From Stutzerimonas stutzeri (GTDB lineage Bacteria > Pseudomonadota > Gammaproteobacteria > Pseudomonadales > Pseudomonadaceae): a stretch of 64,000 bases of DNA. This document shows positions 12,414 through 22,709 of the stretch, one piece after another. Where the stretch lies: assembly GCA_002345575.1 (NCBI GenBank), contig DDVX01000008.1, positions 117,753-181,752 of the forward strand, in the 5' to 3' direction. Below the pieces are notes generated by a model. That model was not told the origin of the DNA. It saw nothing but the letters and a program-made list of their open reading frames with translations, and made no database searches. Within the stretch, counting starts at the first letter, position 1, and each line of letters begins with the position of its first letter. Position numbers and translations under genes: made by a program.

Positions 12414-12427
12414 TTGATCTATATCAA
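12414..12427. promoter_or_regulatory. FNR/ANR/DNR box, perfect dyad
   Basis: TTGAT-CTAT-ATCAA is a full match to the TTGAT-N4-ATCAA consensus, in the gap between the divergent DUF488 (minus) and glycine-zipper (plus) genes. On the minus strand a weak -10 candidate (TAATGA, 12386-12391) lies at class II distance. I see no equally good -10 on the plus strand. Confidence 0.75.
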
Positions 12428-12495
12428 TAGAAATGACGGCACGCTTCATGAAAGAGATGGAATGCGTTTTCCAATCTTCCGAAGGAGTGTTGCCC

Positions 12496-12846
12496 ATGAA
12501 CAAGTCGATAGTGATGGCCAGTGTGTTGCTGCTGGCAAGCACCTTGGTTAGTGCTGACGAAGTGGTAACTGTACAAAAGGACCGTGCGCTAGGCGGCGGG
12601 TTCGGTGGCCTCAGTGGTTTCATGCTGGGTGCGGCAGCCGGAGGTCCAATTGGGGCACTGGTGGGCGCTGGAGTTGGCTATTTCGCAGGGCAGGGTGTGC
12701 AGGAAGTGGCGGGCCCCGACCACAGCCTTTATGTGCTCAGGGACGAGGATGGCAATACCAGCCGTCTGCGAACGTCTGTCAAAGGGTTCGAGGCCGGTCA
12801 GCAGGTTGAGCGTGACGGCAACCAGCTGGCTGCGGCGCCTCAGTGA
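12496..12846 (+). CDS. Small exported glycine-zipper protein
   Basis: A 116-residue protein starting at MNKSIVMAS (12496) behind GAAGGAG. A Sec signal peptide ends near ...STLVSA (residue 21), with no lipobox. Residues 30-65 form a Gly/Ala-rich glycine zipper (GGGFGGLSGFMLGAAAGGPIG and GAGVGYFAG), a membrane-associating pattern found in SlyB-like envelope proteins. A polar tail follows. Function unknown. A perfect FNR/DNR box lies about 70 bp upstream, which suggests it is made under low oxygen or NO. Confidence 0.8.
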   Translation: MNKSIVMASVLLLASTLVSADEVVTVQKDRALGGGFGGLSGFMLGAAAGGPIGALVGAGVGYFAGQGVQEVAGPDHSLYVLRDEDGNTSRLRTSVKGFEAGQQVERDGNQLAAAPQ

Positions 12847-12914
12847 GGCAATCTGTCAGGGCAAGGCGTGTCGCTGGGATGCTAGGCTGAACGCCTGACG
12901 ACCAAGGGGCAGAG

Positions 12915-13355
12915 ATGAGCTATTCCCTGTTGCATGTGACCCATCTGCTGGGTGCGATCTTTTTCATTGGTGCGCTATTCATCGAGGTAGTCGTGCTGGC
13001 CAAAGTCCGGCAGCAGATCGAGCCGGAGCTGATGTTGCGCGTCGACAAGGCAGTCGGAGCGCGTCTGCGGGTGGTGTTGCACTGGGTAGTGCTGTTCGTC
13101 TACGGCGCGGGCATCGGCCTGGCCTGGCACCATCGCCATCTGTTGGTGGACCCCTTCGCCAGCAGTTTCGGCACCCTGCTGACACTGAAGATCCTGCTCG
13201 CCATTGGCGTCTTCTTCACCTTCGGCGCGGTGGCCATGCTGTTAAGAAGCGGGCGGATGACCCCAGTGCGCTATCAGGCCATTCACTGGGCGATCTTTCT
13301 GCAGATGGTCGGCATCGTGGTGCTGGCAAAGGCGATGTTCTACCTGCGCTGGTAG
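12915..13355 (+). CDS. CopD-like integral membrane protein
   Basis: A 146-residue protein with four predicted transmembrane helices (about 4-24, 50-70, 83-107 and 120-143) and no signal peptide. Conserved-looking histidines sit in the first helix (HVTHLLG), in the second helix and loop (HWVV, HHRHLL) and in the fourth (HWAIF), the pattern of small CopD/DUF2269-type membrane proteins that may bind copper or haem. GGGGCAGAG precedes the start. It stands alone between the glycine-zipper gene and an acyl-CoA dehydrogenase. Confidence 0.7.
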   Translation: MSYSLLHVTHLLGAIFFIGALFIEVVVLAKVRQQIEPELMLRVDKAVGARLRVVLHWVVLFVYGAGIGLAWHHRHLLVDPFASSFGTLLTLKILLAIGVFFTFGAVAMLLRSGRMTPVRYQAIHWAIFLQMVGIVVLAKAMFYLRW

Positions 13356-13649
13356 CCGTTGTCGGGCGTGTGGCTTGCGGACTCTATTTGCGGATTCATG
13401 CTACGGGCCGTTGAGTTGGGCCTTCGGACCCTGCATTACGCCGTAGGCTAATACAGGCTACGTTAGCCGCGGCATGGATTGTTTTCGCAGCTTCAGGATG
13501 GAATCGCCGAATGCGCTTCCGTCATTGCCACCCCGTCGGGGGTGCCCATCGCGTCATTGATTGGGCCTGATTCAGCGGCTGTACTTTCATTGCTTTAGCG
13601 CATGTCGGGTTTAAGGTGGGCATAACCACCCGAACCCCAGAGGTATCGC

Positions 13650-14900
13650 ATGAATTTCGCCTACAGCCCGCGTGTGGAGGCACTGCGTCAGCAGCTGCGC
13701 GCGTTCATGGATCAGCACATCGTGCCGCGCATCGGTGACTGGCATGCCGAGGTCGCCGCCGGCCAGTATCCCGTGTCCTTCATGGACGATCTCAAGGCGC
13801 TGGCGCGCTCCGAAAGACTTTGGAATCTGTTCCTGCCCTCGTTGCGCGAGGACGAGCCAGGCATGGGCCTGAGCAATCTGGAATACGCGCCATTGGCGGA
13901 AATCATGGGGCGCGTGCACTGGGCCTCTGAGGTGTTCAACTGCAATGCACCGGACACCGGCAACATGGAGCTGCTGCACATGTTCGCCACGCCTGAGCAG
14001 CGCGAGCGCTGGCTCAAGCCGCTGCTAGAAGGCGAAATCCGCTCGGCCTTCGCCATGACCGAGCCGGACGTGCCCTCATCGGATGCCACCAACATCCAGA
14101 CCCTGATTCGCCGTGACGGCGACGACTACGTCATCAACGGACGCAAGTGGTTCATCACCAACGCAGCGCACCCCAACTGCAAGGTGCTGATCGTGATGGG
14201 CAAGACCGATCCCGACGCCGACACCCATCAGCAGCAGAGCATGATTCTGGTGCCCTTCGACACGCTCGGCGTGGAGCTGGTGCGCAACATTCCGGTGATG
14301 AATCACATTGCGCCAGAAGGCCACTGCGAGTTGTTGCTGAAGAACGTGCGGGTGCCGGCGGGCAATCTTCTAGGCAAGGAAGGTGAGGGCTTCATGATGG
14401 CCCAGGCGCGCCTGGGACCGGGCCGCATCCATCACTGCATGCGTTCCATCGGCATGGCCGAGCTGGCGCTGGAGCTGATGGTCGAACGCAGCCAGGAACG
14501 CAAGGCTTTCGGCAAATACCTGGCGCAGTATTCCAACATTGCTGACTGGATTGCCGAGTCGCGTATCGAGATCGAGCAGGCGCGGCTGCTGGTATTGAAA
14601 GCCGCCTGGATGATCGACGAGGTCGGCGCCAGGGCGGCGCGCAAGGAAATCGCCATGATCAAGGCGCTGGTGCCGCGTATGCATACAAATGTCGTCGATC
14701 GCGCTATCCAGGTATACGGCGCCATGGGTCTGACGCCTGACACGCCGCTGGCGGACATGTGGATAGGCGGGCGTTCCCTGCGCTTTGCCGATGGCCCCGA
14801 CCAGGTGCATCTGCGCAGCATCACGAGGATGGAAATAAAGGCCAGCGAGGCCAGTCGTGGCGCCACCGCAGCCTATCTCACGCCACCGGGTCGCCACTGA
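13650..14900 (+). CDS. Acyl-CoA dehydrogenase family protein
   Basis: Cytosolic FAD enzyme of 416 residues, oxidising an acyl-CoA at the alpha-beta bond with electrons passed to ETF. It shows the N-terminal helical domain, the middle FAD-binding strand region (FAMTEPDVPSSDATNI, INGRKWFITNA), and the C-terminal helical bundle (GPGRIHHCMRSIGMAE, RKAFGKYLAQY, QVYGAMG). Overall it is closest to the ACAD10/11-like group rather than a short-chain enzyme. GAGG precedes the start. No other beta-oxidation gene is next to it, so the substrate is unknown. Confidence 0.92.
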   Translation: MNFAYSPRVEALRQQLRAFMDQHIVPRIGDWHAEVAAGQYPVSFMDDLKALARSERLWNLFLPSLREDEPGMGLSNLEYAPLAEIMGRVHWASEVFNCNAPDTGNMELLHMFATPEQRERWLKPLLEGEIRSAFAMTEPDVPSSDATNIQTLIRRDGDDYVINGRKWFITNAAHPNCKVLIVMGKTDPDADTHQQQSMILVPFDTLGVELVRNIPVMNHIAPEGHCELLLKNVRVPAGNLLGKEGEGFMMAQARLGPGRIHHCMRSIGMAELALELMVERSQERKAFGKYLAQYSNIADWIAESRIEIEQARLLVLKAAWMIDEVGARAARKEIAMIKALVPRMHTNVVDRAIQVYGAMGLTPDTPLADMWIGGRSLRFADGPDQVHLRSITRMEIKASEASRGATAAYLTPPGRH

Positions 14901-15165
14901 TCGGAGCGCTCGTCAGCGGGGTTGCTGCCGATGCAGTAGCTCTTGAACCTGGGCTGGAGTAGCGAAGCGGTGCTGTTCCAGCCCAGCCGGTGCGTTGGCT
15001 CCCTTTCGTACCAGATGCCGATGGCTTTAACGTAAACCTTTTCCCTTCGGCCTTCTCTCCAGCCGCTGCACGGCCAGGCATCATCCGCGCGGTCGTAATG
15101 GATGACTTCGGTGCGCTTGGCCGATAGCCTCCGGATGCGCCAAACCCCATATCTTGAATGTTCCT
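14873..15165 (-). pseudogene. Protein-like reading frame without a start codon (possible gene remnant)
   Basis: On the minus strand an open frame ends at TAG (14873-14875) and reads back to a stop near 15169 without any ATG, GTG or TTG. Its translation is rich in W, Y and H and looks protein-like (HYDRADDAWPCSGW, VYVKAIGIWYEREPTHRLGW, SLLQPRFKSYCIGSNP), unlike the low-complexity product of the neighbouring ATG-initiated frame. It overlaps the convergent acyl-CoA dehydrogenase end by about 28 bp. I do not recognise the family. It could be a decayed gene, a frameshifted gene, or one using a rare start such as ATC or ATT. Confidence 0.3.
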
Positions 15166-15261
15166 CGATAACATCTAGTCTTCATCAAGGAGTGGCAGGC
15201 TCTGGCGTGCATCTGCGCTTTCGTTGACATGGCTCAATGGAAGCGCCTTTAGATGGTGGGC

Positions 15262-15275
15262 TTGATTGTAATCAA
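15262..15275 (+). promoter_or_regulatory. FNR/DNR box of the nos operon
   Basis: TTGAT-TGTA-ATCAA is a perfect FNR-type dyad 62 bp before nosR. A -10-like TACCAT at 15299-15304 fits activation from -41.5 with a start near 15310. DNR-type control of nosR is established in Pseudomonas stutzeri. Confidence 0.85.
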
Positions 15276-15336
15276 GGGTAAACCCGACTCGTGTCACCTA
15301 CCATGCCTCGAACATTTCTGCGGGAAGTGGAGTGAT

Positions 15337-17511
15337 ATGAAGCCCCTGTGTAGTACGTCTGTAGTCAATGGCAATTGGGGGAAGTGTCTGCTGGTCGCAG
15401 TACTCCTTATATTCACCAGCCTGACGCTGCAGGCAAAGGAGTACGAGGCCGAGCAGCAGCGCATCGAACAGTTCTTTCCGCGCGCCACACACATCTCCGC
15501 GCCCGACGGCGAATACCAGGTACGCACCCTGGCCGATGGTGTCGGCACTGTGTACGGCTACGCCTTCCAAAGCATCCACGTAACCGACATGCCGGCCTAT
15601 TCCGGCAAGCCGATCAATATGCAGATCCTGCTCGACCCTGCAGGCGCCATCGTCGATGCCTACATGCTCGAACACCACGAACCCATCGTGCTGATCGGTA
15701 TTCCCGAACAGAAAGTTCACGACTTCAACGCCCACTACGCCGGTATCAGAGCTGATAAGCGCGTAGTGGTCGGGCGCTCGCGTGACGAGAACGCAGTCAC
15801 CATCGATGCCGTGACCGGTGCCACGGTGACGGTGATGGTGATCAACGAGATCGTCATGCGTGCCGCACACACGGTAGCCGTGGACCTGGGACTGGTTGCC
15901 GCCGGCGCCAGTGCTCGGCCGAAGATCGCCCTGGTACGCGAAGATATTTATCAGCCTAGCAACTGGACCGAATTGACGGGTAATGGCGCCATCCGCCGCA
16001 TGCACCTGACCCGAGGCCAGGTGGACGACGCCTTCATCGGCACCGAGGCAGAGGGTGTCGACGTGGCCAGCGCGGAGCAGCGCGACGAGACCTTCATCGA
16101 TCTCTACGCCACCCATCTGAACCCGCCCACCATTGGCCGCAACCTGCTGGGCGAACGCCAATACAGCGAACTGATGGAGAACCTCAAGCCGGGCGAGCAC
16201 GCGTTCGCGGTGCTGGCCAACGGCGAATACTCCTTCAAGGGCTCGGGCTATGTGCGCGGTGGCATCTTCGATCGGGTGCAGTTGCGCCAGTTCGGCGACA
16301 CCATCAGCTTCCGCGATCTGGATTTCATCCGCCTGTCCGACGTTTATGCCGAGGGCATGCCGGACTTCTTCGAGATGGCGATCTTCACTGCCCGCGAACA
16401 GTCCCGCTTCGATCCGGGCTCTCCCTGGAACCTGGAACTGCTGGTGCGCCGTCAGGTCGGTCCGATTGAAAGTATCTTCACCAGCTTCGAGATGCCCTAT
16501 CTGTTGCCGGAGGAATATTTCGAGCGTCCGCCGCTGACCGCCGAGGAGCAGGCCGCCATCGACGAGGCCAACCGTCCGCTGTGGGTCAATATCTGGTATC
16601 AGAAGAGCTTCCAGATCGGCGTCATCCTGGCGGCGCTGACGCTGCTGACCGTCATCCTCTTCATGCAGGACAAGTTCGCCAAGCATCCCAACTTCTTGAA
16701 AGTACTGCGCCACGGCTACCTGATCTTCACCGTGGTGTTTATCGGCTGGTACGCCCTGGGGCAGCTGTCGGTGGTCAACGTGCTGACCTTCGTCCATGCG
16801 CTGGTGCAGGACTTCCGCTGGGAACTGTTCCTCACCGATCCGGTGATCTTCATCCTCTGGGTATTTACTGCCGCCAGCATCCTGCTCTGGGGGCGCGGTG
16901 TGTTCTGCGGCTGGCTGTGCCCCTTCGGCGCGCTGCAGGAGTTGATCAACGAGGCCGCGCGCAAGCTGAAGATCCCTCAGTACGACCTGCCTTTCGGCGT
17001 TCATGAGCGCCTGTGGGCCATCAAGTACATCGTTCTGCTGGTGTTGTTCGGCATCTCGCTGGAGTCGATGATGCTGGCCGAGAAGGCTGCCGAGATCGAG
17101 CCGTTCAAGACCGCCATCACGCTGAAGTTCGACCGCCAGTGGTGGTTCGTCGCCTACGCGGTCATCCTGCTGGTAGTCAATATTTTCACCCGCAAGGTGT
17201 ACTGCCGCTACGTCTGCCCGCTGGGCGCAGGCTTGGCGATTACCGGCCGCTTCCGTCTGTTCGACTGGCTAAAGCGGCGCAAGGAATGCGGCAACCCCTG
17301 CCAGATCTGCGCCAACGAGTGCGAAGTGCAGGCGATCCATCCAGATGGGCATATCAACCATAACGAATGCCATTACTGCCTGGATTGCCAGATGACCTAT
17401 CACAACGAGAACAAATGTCCGCCGCTGATCGCTAAGAACAAGCGCGCCCGGCGTGACAAAAAAGCCCCAGCTGCGCCGCAGTTGATCCCCGTGCAAGTGG
17501 TGGAACCCTGA
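15337..17511 (+). CDS. nosR: NosR, membrane flavo-iron-sulfur protein for N2O respiration
   Basis: Membrane protein of 724 residues required for nosZ expression and for keeping N2O reductase active. A signal segment is followed by a periplasmic FMN-binding domain with a flavinylation-type VTGAT motif (Thr near 163). Several transmembrane helices follow, with NapH-like cysteine motifs [12 protein letters not shown] and [11 protein letters not shown]. The cytosolic C-terminus has two 4Fe-4S sets ([15 protein letters not shown] and [17 protein letters not shown]). I place the start at MKPLCSTS (15337), behind GTGGAG; a longer frame to 15253 would run across the FNR box. It is first in nosRZDFYL-tatE. 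Confidence 0.96.
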   Translation: MKPLCSTSVVNGNWGKCLLVAVLLIFTSLTLQAKEYEAEQQRIEQFFPRATHISAPDGEYQVRTLADGVGTVYGYAFQSIHVTDMPAYSGKPINMQILLDPAGAIVDAYMLEHHEPIVLIGIPEQKVHDFNAHYAGIRADKRVVVGRSRDENAVTIDAVTGATVTVMVINEIVMRAAHTVAVDLGLVAAGASARPKIALVREDIYQPSNWTELTGNGAIRRMHLTRGQVDDAFIGTEAEGVDVASAEQRDETFIDLYATHLNPPTIGRNLLGERQYSELMENLKPGEHAFAVLANGEYSFKGSGYVRGGIFDRVQLRQFGDTISFRDLDFIRLSDVYAEGMPDFFEMAIFTAREQSRFDPGSPWNLELLVRRQVGPIESIFTSFEMPYLLPEEYFERPPLTAEEQAAIDEANRPLWVNIWYQKSFQIGVILAALTLLTVILFMQDKFAKHPNFLKVLRHGYLIFTVVFIGWYALGQLSVVNVLTFVHALVQDFRWELFLTDPVIFILWVFTAASILLWGRGVFCGWLCPFGALQELINEAARKLKIPQYDLPFGVHERLWAIKYIVLLVLFGISLESMMLAEKAAEIEPFKTAITLKFDRQWWFVAYAVILLVVNIFTRKVYCRYVCPLGAGLAITGRFRLFDWLKRRKECGNPCQICANECEVQAIHPDGHINHNECHYCLDCQMTYHNENKCPPLIAKNKRARRDKKAPAAPQLIPVQVVEP

Positions 17512-17582
17512 GCGCGCACTGCCAGCCGCTCGAAACTGGTTATAGACCTGTATTTAAAGATGCCCCAAAGGAGCGAGACCCC

Positions 17583-19496
17583 ATGAGCGAAAAAGATTCC
17601 AAAAACACTTCGGCGCCCGAGAAGCTCGGCCTGAGCCGCCGCGGCTTCCTCGGCGCCAGCGCAGTAACCGGTGCAGCGGTTGCCGCCACGGCCCTTGGTG
17701 GTGCTGTCATGACTCGCGAGAGCTGGGCAGCGGCCGTCAAGGACGCGCAGCAGAAGATCCATGTCGGCCCAGGCGAGCTGGACGATTACTACGGCTTCTG
17801 GTCGGGCGGTCACCAGGGTGAAGTGCGTGTACTGGGCGTGCCGTCCATGCGCGAGCTGATGCGTATTCCGGTGTTCAACGTCGACTCGGCTACCGGCTGG
17901 GGTCTGACCAACGAAAGCCGCGCCATCATGGGCGAAAGCGCCAAGTTCCTGAACGGCGACTGCCACCACCCGCATATCTCCATGACCGACGGCAAGTACG
18001 ACGGCAAGTACCTGTTCATCAACGACAAGGCCAACAGCCGCGTTGCACGTATCCGTCTGGACATCATGAAGTGCGACAAGATGATCACCGTGCCGAACGT
18101 GCAGGCGATCCACGGTCTGCGCCTGCAGAAAGTGCCGCACACCAAGTACGTGTTCGCCAACGCCGAGTTCGTCATCCCGCACCCCAACGATGGCAAGGTC
18201 TTCGACCTGCAGGATGAAAACAGCTACACCATGTACAACGCCATTGATGCGGAAAGCATGGAAATGGCCTTCCAGGTGATTGTCGACGGCAACCTCGACA
18301 ACACCGACGCCGACTACACCGGCCGTTTCGCCGCAGCCACCTGCTACAACTCGGAGAAGGCCTTCGATCTGGGCGGCATGATGCGCAACGAGCGCGACTG
18401 GGTGGTGGTGTTCGACATCCACGCCATCGAGAAGGCCATCAAGGCCGGCAAGTTCATTACCCTCGGCGATTCCAAGTCTCCGGTGCTCGATGGTCGCAAG
18501 AAGGGCGACAAGGACAGCGAATTCACCCGTTACATCCCGGTGCCGAAGAACCCGCACGGCTGCAACACCTCGTCCGACGGCAAGTACTTCATCGCTGCCG
18601 GCAAGCTGTCGCCAACCTGCTCGATGATCGCCATCGACAAGCTGCCCGACCTGTTCGCCGGCAAGCTGGCCGATCCACGTGACGTGGTGGTTGGTGAGCC
18701 GGAGCTGGGCCTCGGTCCGCTGCACACCACCTTCGACGGTCGCGGCAACGCTTACACCACGCTGTTCATCGACAGCCAGGTGGTCAAGTGGAACATGGAA
18801 GAAGCGGTGCGTGCCTACAAGGGCGAGAAGGTCAACTACATCAAGCAGAAGCTCGACGTGCACTACCAGCCTGGTCACCTGCATGCGTCGCTCTGCGAAA
18901 CCAACGAAGCCGACGGCAAGTGGTTGGTGGCGCTGTCCAAATTCTCCAAGGACCGCTTCCTGCCAACCGGCCCGCTGCACCCGGAAAACGATCAGCTGAT
19001 CGACATTTCCGGTGACGAGATGAAGTTGGTGCATGACGGCCCGACCTTCGCTGAACCGCATGACTGCATTATGGCCCGCCGCGACCAGATCAAGACCAAG
19101 AAGATCTGGGACCGCAACGATCCGTTCTTCGCGCCGACAGTCAAGATGGCCGAGAAAGATGGCATCAACCTGACAGCCGACAACAAGGTCATCCGCGACG
19201 GCAACAAGGTCCGGGTCTACATGACTTCAATGGCGCCGGCGTTCGGTGTTCAGGAGTTCACCGTCAAGCAGGGCGACGAAGTCACCGTGGTCGTCACCAA
19301 CATCGACCAGATCGAGGACGTGTCTCACGGCTTTGTCATGGTCAACCACGGTGTAAGCATGGAGATCAGCCCGCAGCAGACCTCTTCCATCACCTTTGTC
19401 GCTGACAAGCCAGGCCTGCATTGGTACTACTGCAGCTGGTTCTGCCATGCCCTGCACATGGAAATGGTGGGTCGCATGCTGGTTGAGCCGGCCTGA
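17583..19496 (+). CDS. nosZ: Nitrous oxide reductase (clade I, Tat-exported)
   Basis: Periplasmic copper enzyme reducing N2O to N2, 637 residues. A Tat signal ([12 protein letters not shown]) identifies the clade I type. The beta-propeller carries the CuZ histidines ([30 protein letters not shown]). The C-terminal cupredoxin domain holds CuA ligands: [11 protein letters not shown], then [12 protein letters not shown], the C-x3-C-x3-H-x2-M pattern. AAAGGAGCGAG precedes the start. Nothing essential is missing, so the enzyme should be functional. A strong hairpin follows before nosD. Confidence 0.98.
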   Translation: MSEKDSKNTSAPEKLGLSRRGFLGASAVTGAAVAATALGGAVMTRESWAAAVKDAQQKIHVGPGELDDYYGFWSGGHQGEVRVLGVPSMRELMRIPVFNVDSATGWGLTNESRAIMGESAKFLNGDCHHPHISMTDGKYDGKYLFINDKANSRVARIRLDIMKCDKMITVPNVQAIHGLRLQKVPHTKYVFANAEFVIPHPNDGKVFDLQDENSYTMYNAIDAESMEMAFQVIVDGNLDNTDADYTGRFAAATCYNSEKAFDLGGMMRNERDWVVVFDIHAIEKAIKAGKFITLGDSKSPVLDGRKKGDKDSEFTRYIPVPKNPHGCNTSSDGKYFIAAGKLSPTCSMIAIDKLPDLFAGKLADPRDVVVGEPELGLGPLHTTFDGRGNAYTTLFIDSQVVKWNMEEAVRAYKGEKVNYIKQKLDVHYQPGHLHASLCETNEADGKWLVALSKFSKDRFLPTGPLHPENDQLIDISGDEMKLVHDGPTFAEPHDCIMARRDQIKTKKIWDRNDPFFAPTVKMAEKDGINLTADNKVIRDGNKVRVYMTSMAPAFGVQEFTVKQGDEVTVVVTNIDQIEDVSHGFVMVNHGVSMEISPQQTSSITFVADKPGLHWYYCSWFCHALHMEMVGRMLVEPA

Positions 19497-19559
19497 GGCT
19501 AGGGCAGTATTCGTGGGAGTGGTCAGGTGCTTGCGCCGAACCGCCCCCGCGATCACTTC

Positions 19560-19591
19560 CAGCACGGCGACCCTGTATGGTCGCCGTGCTG
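19560..19591. terminator. Perfect 13-bp hairpin between nosZ and nosD
   Basis: CAGCACGGCGACC (19560-19572), a six-base loop CTGTAT, then GGTCGCCGTGCTG (19579-19591). There is no T-run after it, so it may attenuate, or stabilise the nosZ message 3' end, rather than act as a full intrinsic terminator. Confidence 0.7.
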
Positions 19592-19627
19592 CATTACTCG
19601 CCTGGACGCTGAAAGAAGGTAATAGCT

Positions 19628-20938
19628 GTGCTCGGATTTCAGGCTACTCATAGATTGCAACCACTGGCGTTCGTAGCGCTGATGATTTCCAGCGGGGCCG
19701 CTCTGGCGGAACCGCAACCCATTACCGCTCTGCCATTGCAGGCAGAGGGAGAAAATCGCTGGACGCTGCTTGCCGGCGAATACAGCGGACAATTTCTGAT
19801 CGACCAGCCGATGACGCTCACCTGTGCGCCGGGCGCCGTGATTCGTGGGCAGCACCAGGGCAATATCCTCACCGTACGCGCACCAAACGTGACCATCGAA
19901 GGTTGCGAGCTGCGCGAATCGGGCCACGACCTGACCAACATGAATGCGGCGATCTTTCTCGAGCCGACTGCCAGTGACGCAGTGATCCGCAACAACCATG
20001 TGCTGGGGCAGGGGTTCGGCATCCTCACCGAGGGCAACCGCAACGTGCGGATCGAAGGCAACCGTGTGGAGGGTAATCCGGACCTGCGCTCCCAGGACCG
20101 CGGTAATGGTATTCACATGATCAATACCAACACTGCCAGCATTCTCGGCAACCACGTGAGCCACACCCGTGATGGCGTCTATCTCGGCAACTCCAACAAC
20201 AACCTGATCCAGGGAAACTTGATGGAGGACCTGCGCTTTGGGATCCACTACATGTTTTCCCAGAGCAACCGGGTAATCGGCAACACCACCCGCCGTACCC
20301 GTACCGGCTATGCGCTGATGCAGAGCCGCATGCTGACCGTCGAGAACAACCGCTCCGAGGATGACCAGAACTATGGCGTCCTGATGAACTACATCACTTA
20401 CTCGACCATCCGCAGCAACTTCGTCTCCAACGTACAACGTGGCCAGACAGGCGATGACAGCATGATCAAGGGCGGCGAGGGCAAGGCGCTGTTCATCTAC
20501 AACTCGCTGTTCAACACCATCGAAAACAACCACTTCCAGCACAGCAATCTAGGCGTTCACCTGACCGCCGGTTCAGAGGACAACAAGATCAGCTCCAACG
20601 CTTTCATCGGCAACGAGCAGCAGGTCAAGTACGTCGCCACCCGAACCCAGGAGTGGTCGGTTGATGGCCGCGGCAACTACTGGAGCGACTATCTGGGCTG
20701 GGACCGTGACGAAGACGGACTGGGCGATATTCCCTACGAGCCCAATGACAACGTCGACCGCCTGCTGTGGATGTACCCGCAGGTGCGCCTGTTGATGAAC
20801 AGCCCCAGCATCGAAGTGCTGCGCTGGGTGCAACGCGCCTTTCCGGTAATCAAGTCGCCGGGTGTGCAGGACAGCCACCCGTTGATGAAAATGCCTACCG
20901 AAAAATTGATGAACACAACGCAGGAACCCAGCTCATGA
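19628..20938 (+). CDS. nosD: NosD, periplasmic copper-site maturation protein
   Basis: Right-handed beta-helix protein of 436 residues made of CASH/NosD repeats (many N-N-x-I/V turns such as [23 protein letters not shown]). Together with NosF and NosY it forms the ABC complex needed for CuZ assembly in NosZ. A signal peptide ends near ...SGAALA (residue 27). The start is GTG at 19628 behind GAAGGTAA. Its stop overlaps the nosF start (ATGA), so the two are translationally coupled. Confidence 0.95.
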   Translation: MLGFQATHRLQPLAFVALMISSGAALAEPQPITALPLQAEGENRWTLLAGEYSGQFLIDQPMTLTCAPGAVIRGQHQGNILTVRAPNVTIEGCELRESGHDLTNMNAAIFLEPTASDAVIRNNHVLGQGFGILTEGNRNVRIEGNRVEGNPDLRSQDRGNGIHMINTNTASILGNHVSHTRDGVYLGNSNNNLIQGNLMEDLRFGIHYMFSQSNRVIGNTTRRTRTGYALMQSRMLTVENNRSEDDQNYGVLMNYITYSTIRSNFVSNVQRGQTGDDSMIKGGEGKALFIYNSLFNTIENNHFQHSNLGVHLTAGSEDNKISSNAFIGNEQQVKYVATRTQEWSVDGRGNYWSDYLGWDRDEDGLGDIPYEPNDNVDRLLWMYPQVRLLMNSPSIEVLRWVQRAFPVIKSPGVQDSHPLMKMPTEKLMNTTQEPSS

Positions 20939-21861
20939 GTGCTGTAGAGATCCAGGGCGTCAGCCAGCGTTATGGCGACATGACCGTATTGCATGATTTG
21001 CACCTGAGCTTGGGCGAAGGCGAGGTGCTGGGGCTGTTCGGCCATAACGGCGCCGGCAAGACCACCACCATGAAGCTGATCCTCGGCCTGCTGCAGCCCA
21101 GCGATGGGCAGGTGAAGGTGCTGGGGCGTGATCCGCGTACCACCGACGTCCGTCGCCAATTGGGCTATTTGCCGGAGAACGTAACCTTCTACCCGCAACT
21201 GACGGGCCGCGAAACCCTGCGCCACTTTGCCCGGCTGAAAAGCACACCGCTGAGCCAGGTCGATGACCTGCTTGAACAGGTCGGCCTCGGCCATGCGGCG
21301 GATCGTCGGGTGAAAACCTATTCCAAGGGCATGCGCCAGCGTCTTGGTCTTGCTCAGGCGGTACTGGGTGAGCCGCGTCTGTTACTGCTCGACGAGCCCA
21401 CGGTGGGCCTCGACCCCATTGCCACCCAGGACCTTTATCAACTGGTCGACCGCCTGCGTCGGAGCGGCACCAGCGTGATCCTCTGCTCCCACGTATTGCC
21501 GGGTGTGGAGGCGCATATCAACCGCGCCGCGATTCTCGCCAAGGGCCGTTTGCAGGCTATTGGCAGCATCAAGCAGCTGCGCGGTGAAGCCGGTTTGCCG
21601 ACGCGAATCCGCGCCAGTGGTATGAGCCAGAGCGAGGCCTGGCTGGAGCGTTGGAGTGCAGCGGGTTATGCGGCGCAGCGGCATGGCGCGGATGGTGTCG
21701 AGGTGATCGCCATCAACGGCCACAAGCTGCCGTTGCTGCGCGAACTGCTTGGCGAGGGCGAGCCTGAAGACGTTGAGATCCATCAGCCCTCGCTGGAGGA
21801 TCTATATCGCTACTACATGGAGCGCGCCGGTGACGTGCGTGCGGCGGAGGGCACAGCATGA
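20935..21861 (+). CDS. nosF: NosF, ABC transporter ATP-binding subunit
   Basis: Cytosolic ATPase of 308 residues driving NosDFY during CuZ assembly. Walker A is GHNGAGKTT (near residue 36), the signature motif is [10 protein letters not shown], and Walker B is [12 protein letters not shown], followed by the switch His in CSHVLPG. The start is the ATG inside the nosD stop overlap; a longer frame from 20767 lies inside nosD and is discarded. It overlaps nosY by four bases. Confidence 0.96.
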   Translation: MSAVEIQGVSQRYGDMTVLHDLHLSLGEGEVLGLFGHNGAGKTTTMKLILGLLQPSDGQVKVLGRDPRTTDVRRQLGYLPENVTFYPQLTGRETLRHFARLKSTPLSQVDDLLEQVGLGHAADRRVKTYSKGMRQRLGLAQAVLGEPRLLLLDEPTVGLDPIATQDLYQLVDRLRRSGTSVILCSHVLPGVEAHINRAAILAKGRLQAIGSIKQLRGEAGLPTRIRASGMSQSEAWLERWSAAGYAAQRHGADGVEVIAINGHKLPLLRELLGEGEPEDVEIHQPSLEDLYRYYMERAGDVRAAEGTA

Positions 21862-22685
21862 ATCAGATCTGGAACATTGCCCGCAAGGAACTCAGTGACG
21901 GCCTGCGCAACCGCTGGCTGCTGGCGATCAGCCTGCTGTTCGCCGTCCTGGCTGTGGGTATCGCCTGGCTGGGCGCGGCCGCTTCGGGGCAATTGGGCTT
22001 CACCTCGATCCCGGCGACCATTGCCAGCCTGGCGAGCCTGGCCACCTTTCTGATGCCGCTCATTGCGCTGCTGCTGGCCTATGACGCCATCGTCGGCGAG
22101 GACGAGGGCGGCACCCTGATGCTGCTGCTTACCTATCCGCTGGGACGCGGGCAGATCCTGTTGGGCAAGTTCGTCGGCCATGGCCTGATCCTGGCGCTGG
22201 CGGTGCTTATCGGCTTCGGCTGCGCCGCCGTAGCCATCGGTCTGTTGGTCGAGGACATCGAGCTGGGCATGCTGGTCTGGGCCTTCGGCCGCTTCATGAT
22301 CTCCTCGACGCTGCTGGGCTGGGTATTCCTGGCGCTGGCCTATGTGATCAGCAGCAAGGTCAGCGAGAAATCCAGTGCTGCGGGCCTGGCGCTGGGCGTC
22401 TGGTTCCTATTCGTGCTGGTCTTCGACCTGGTACTGCTGGCATTGCTGGTGCTCAGTGAGGGCAAGTTCAGCCCCGAACTGCTGCCCTGGCTACTGCTGC
22501 TTAACCCCGCCGACATCTACCGGCTGATCAACCTGTCCGGTTTCGAGGGTGGCAACGCCATGGGCGTGCTGTCTCTGGGCAGTGACCTGCCGGTGCCGGC
22601 TGCGGCGCTCTGGCTGTGTCTGTTGGTCTGGGTTGGTATTTCGTTGCTGGCTGCATATGGCGTGTTCCGCCGCCGGCTTGCCTGA
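21858..22685 (+). CDS. nosY: NosY, ABC transporter membrane subunit
   Basis: Inner-membrane permease partner of NosF, 275 residues with six predicted helices. The N-terminus [22 protein letters not shown] is an amphipathic entry helix typical of ABC-2 type permeases. It begins within the nosF stop (ATGA). With NosD and NosF it is needed for sulfur and copper delivery to CuZ. Confidence 0.95.
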   Translation: MNQIWNIARKELSDGLRNRWLLAISLLFAVLAVGIAWLGAAASGQLGFTSIPATIASLASLATFLMPLIALLLAYDAIVGEDEGGTLMLLLTYPLGRGQILLGKFVGHGLILALAVLIGFGCAAVAIGLLVEDIELGMLVWAFGRFMISSTLLGWVFLALAYVISSKVSEKSSAAGLALGVWFLFVLVFDLVLLALLVLSEGKFSPELLPWLLLLNPADIYRLINLSGFEGGNAMGVLSLGSDLPVPAAALWLCLLVWVGISLLAAYGVFRRRLA

Positions 22686-22709
22686 TCTCGTGAGTTGAAG
22701 GAGCTCTGA

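Noticed and set aside
13356..13649. Gap before the acyl-CoA dehydrogenase with short dyads (for example CACCCC...GGGGTG)
   Set aside because: Stems are short and isolated; no RNA gene, promoter or repeat could be supported.
14878..15174. ATG-initiated 98-codon frame before nosR on the minus strand
   Set aside because: Its product is S/G/T/K-rich low-complexity sequence. A different frame of the same DNA looks more protein-like and is reported as a possible remnant.
15298..17004. Long open frame (568 codons) antisense to nosR
   Set aside because: Codon bias of the GC-rich sense gene keeps the opposite strand open. No family features were seen and nosR is certain.
17400..19061. Long open frame (553 codons) antisense to nosZ
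   Set aside because: Shadow of nosZ codon use; the product is a V/H/G-rich low-information sequence.
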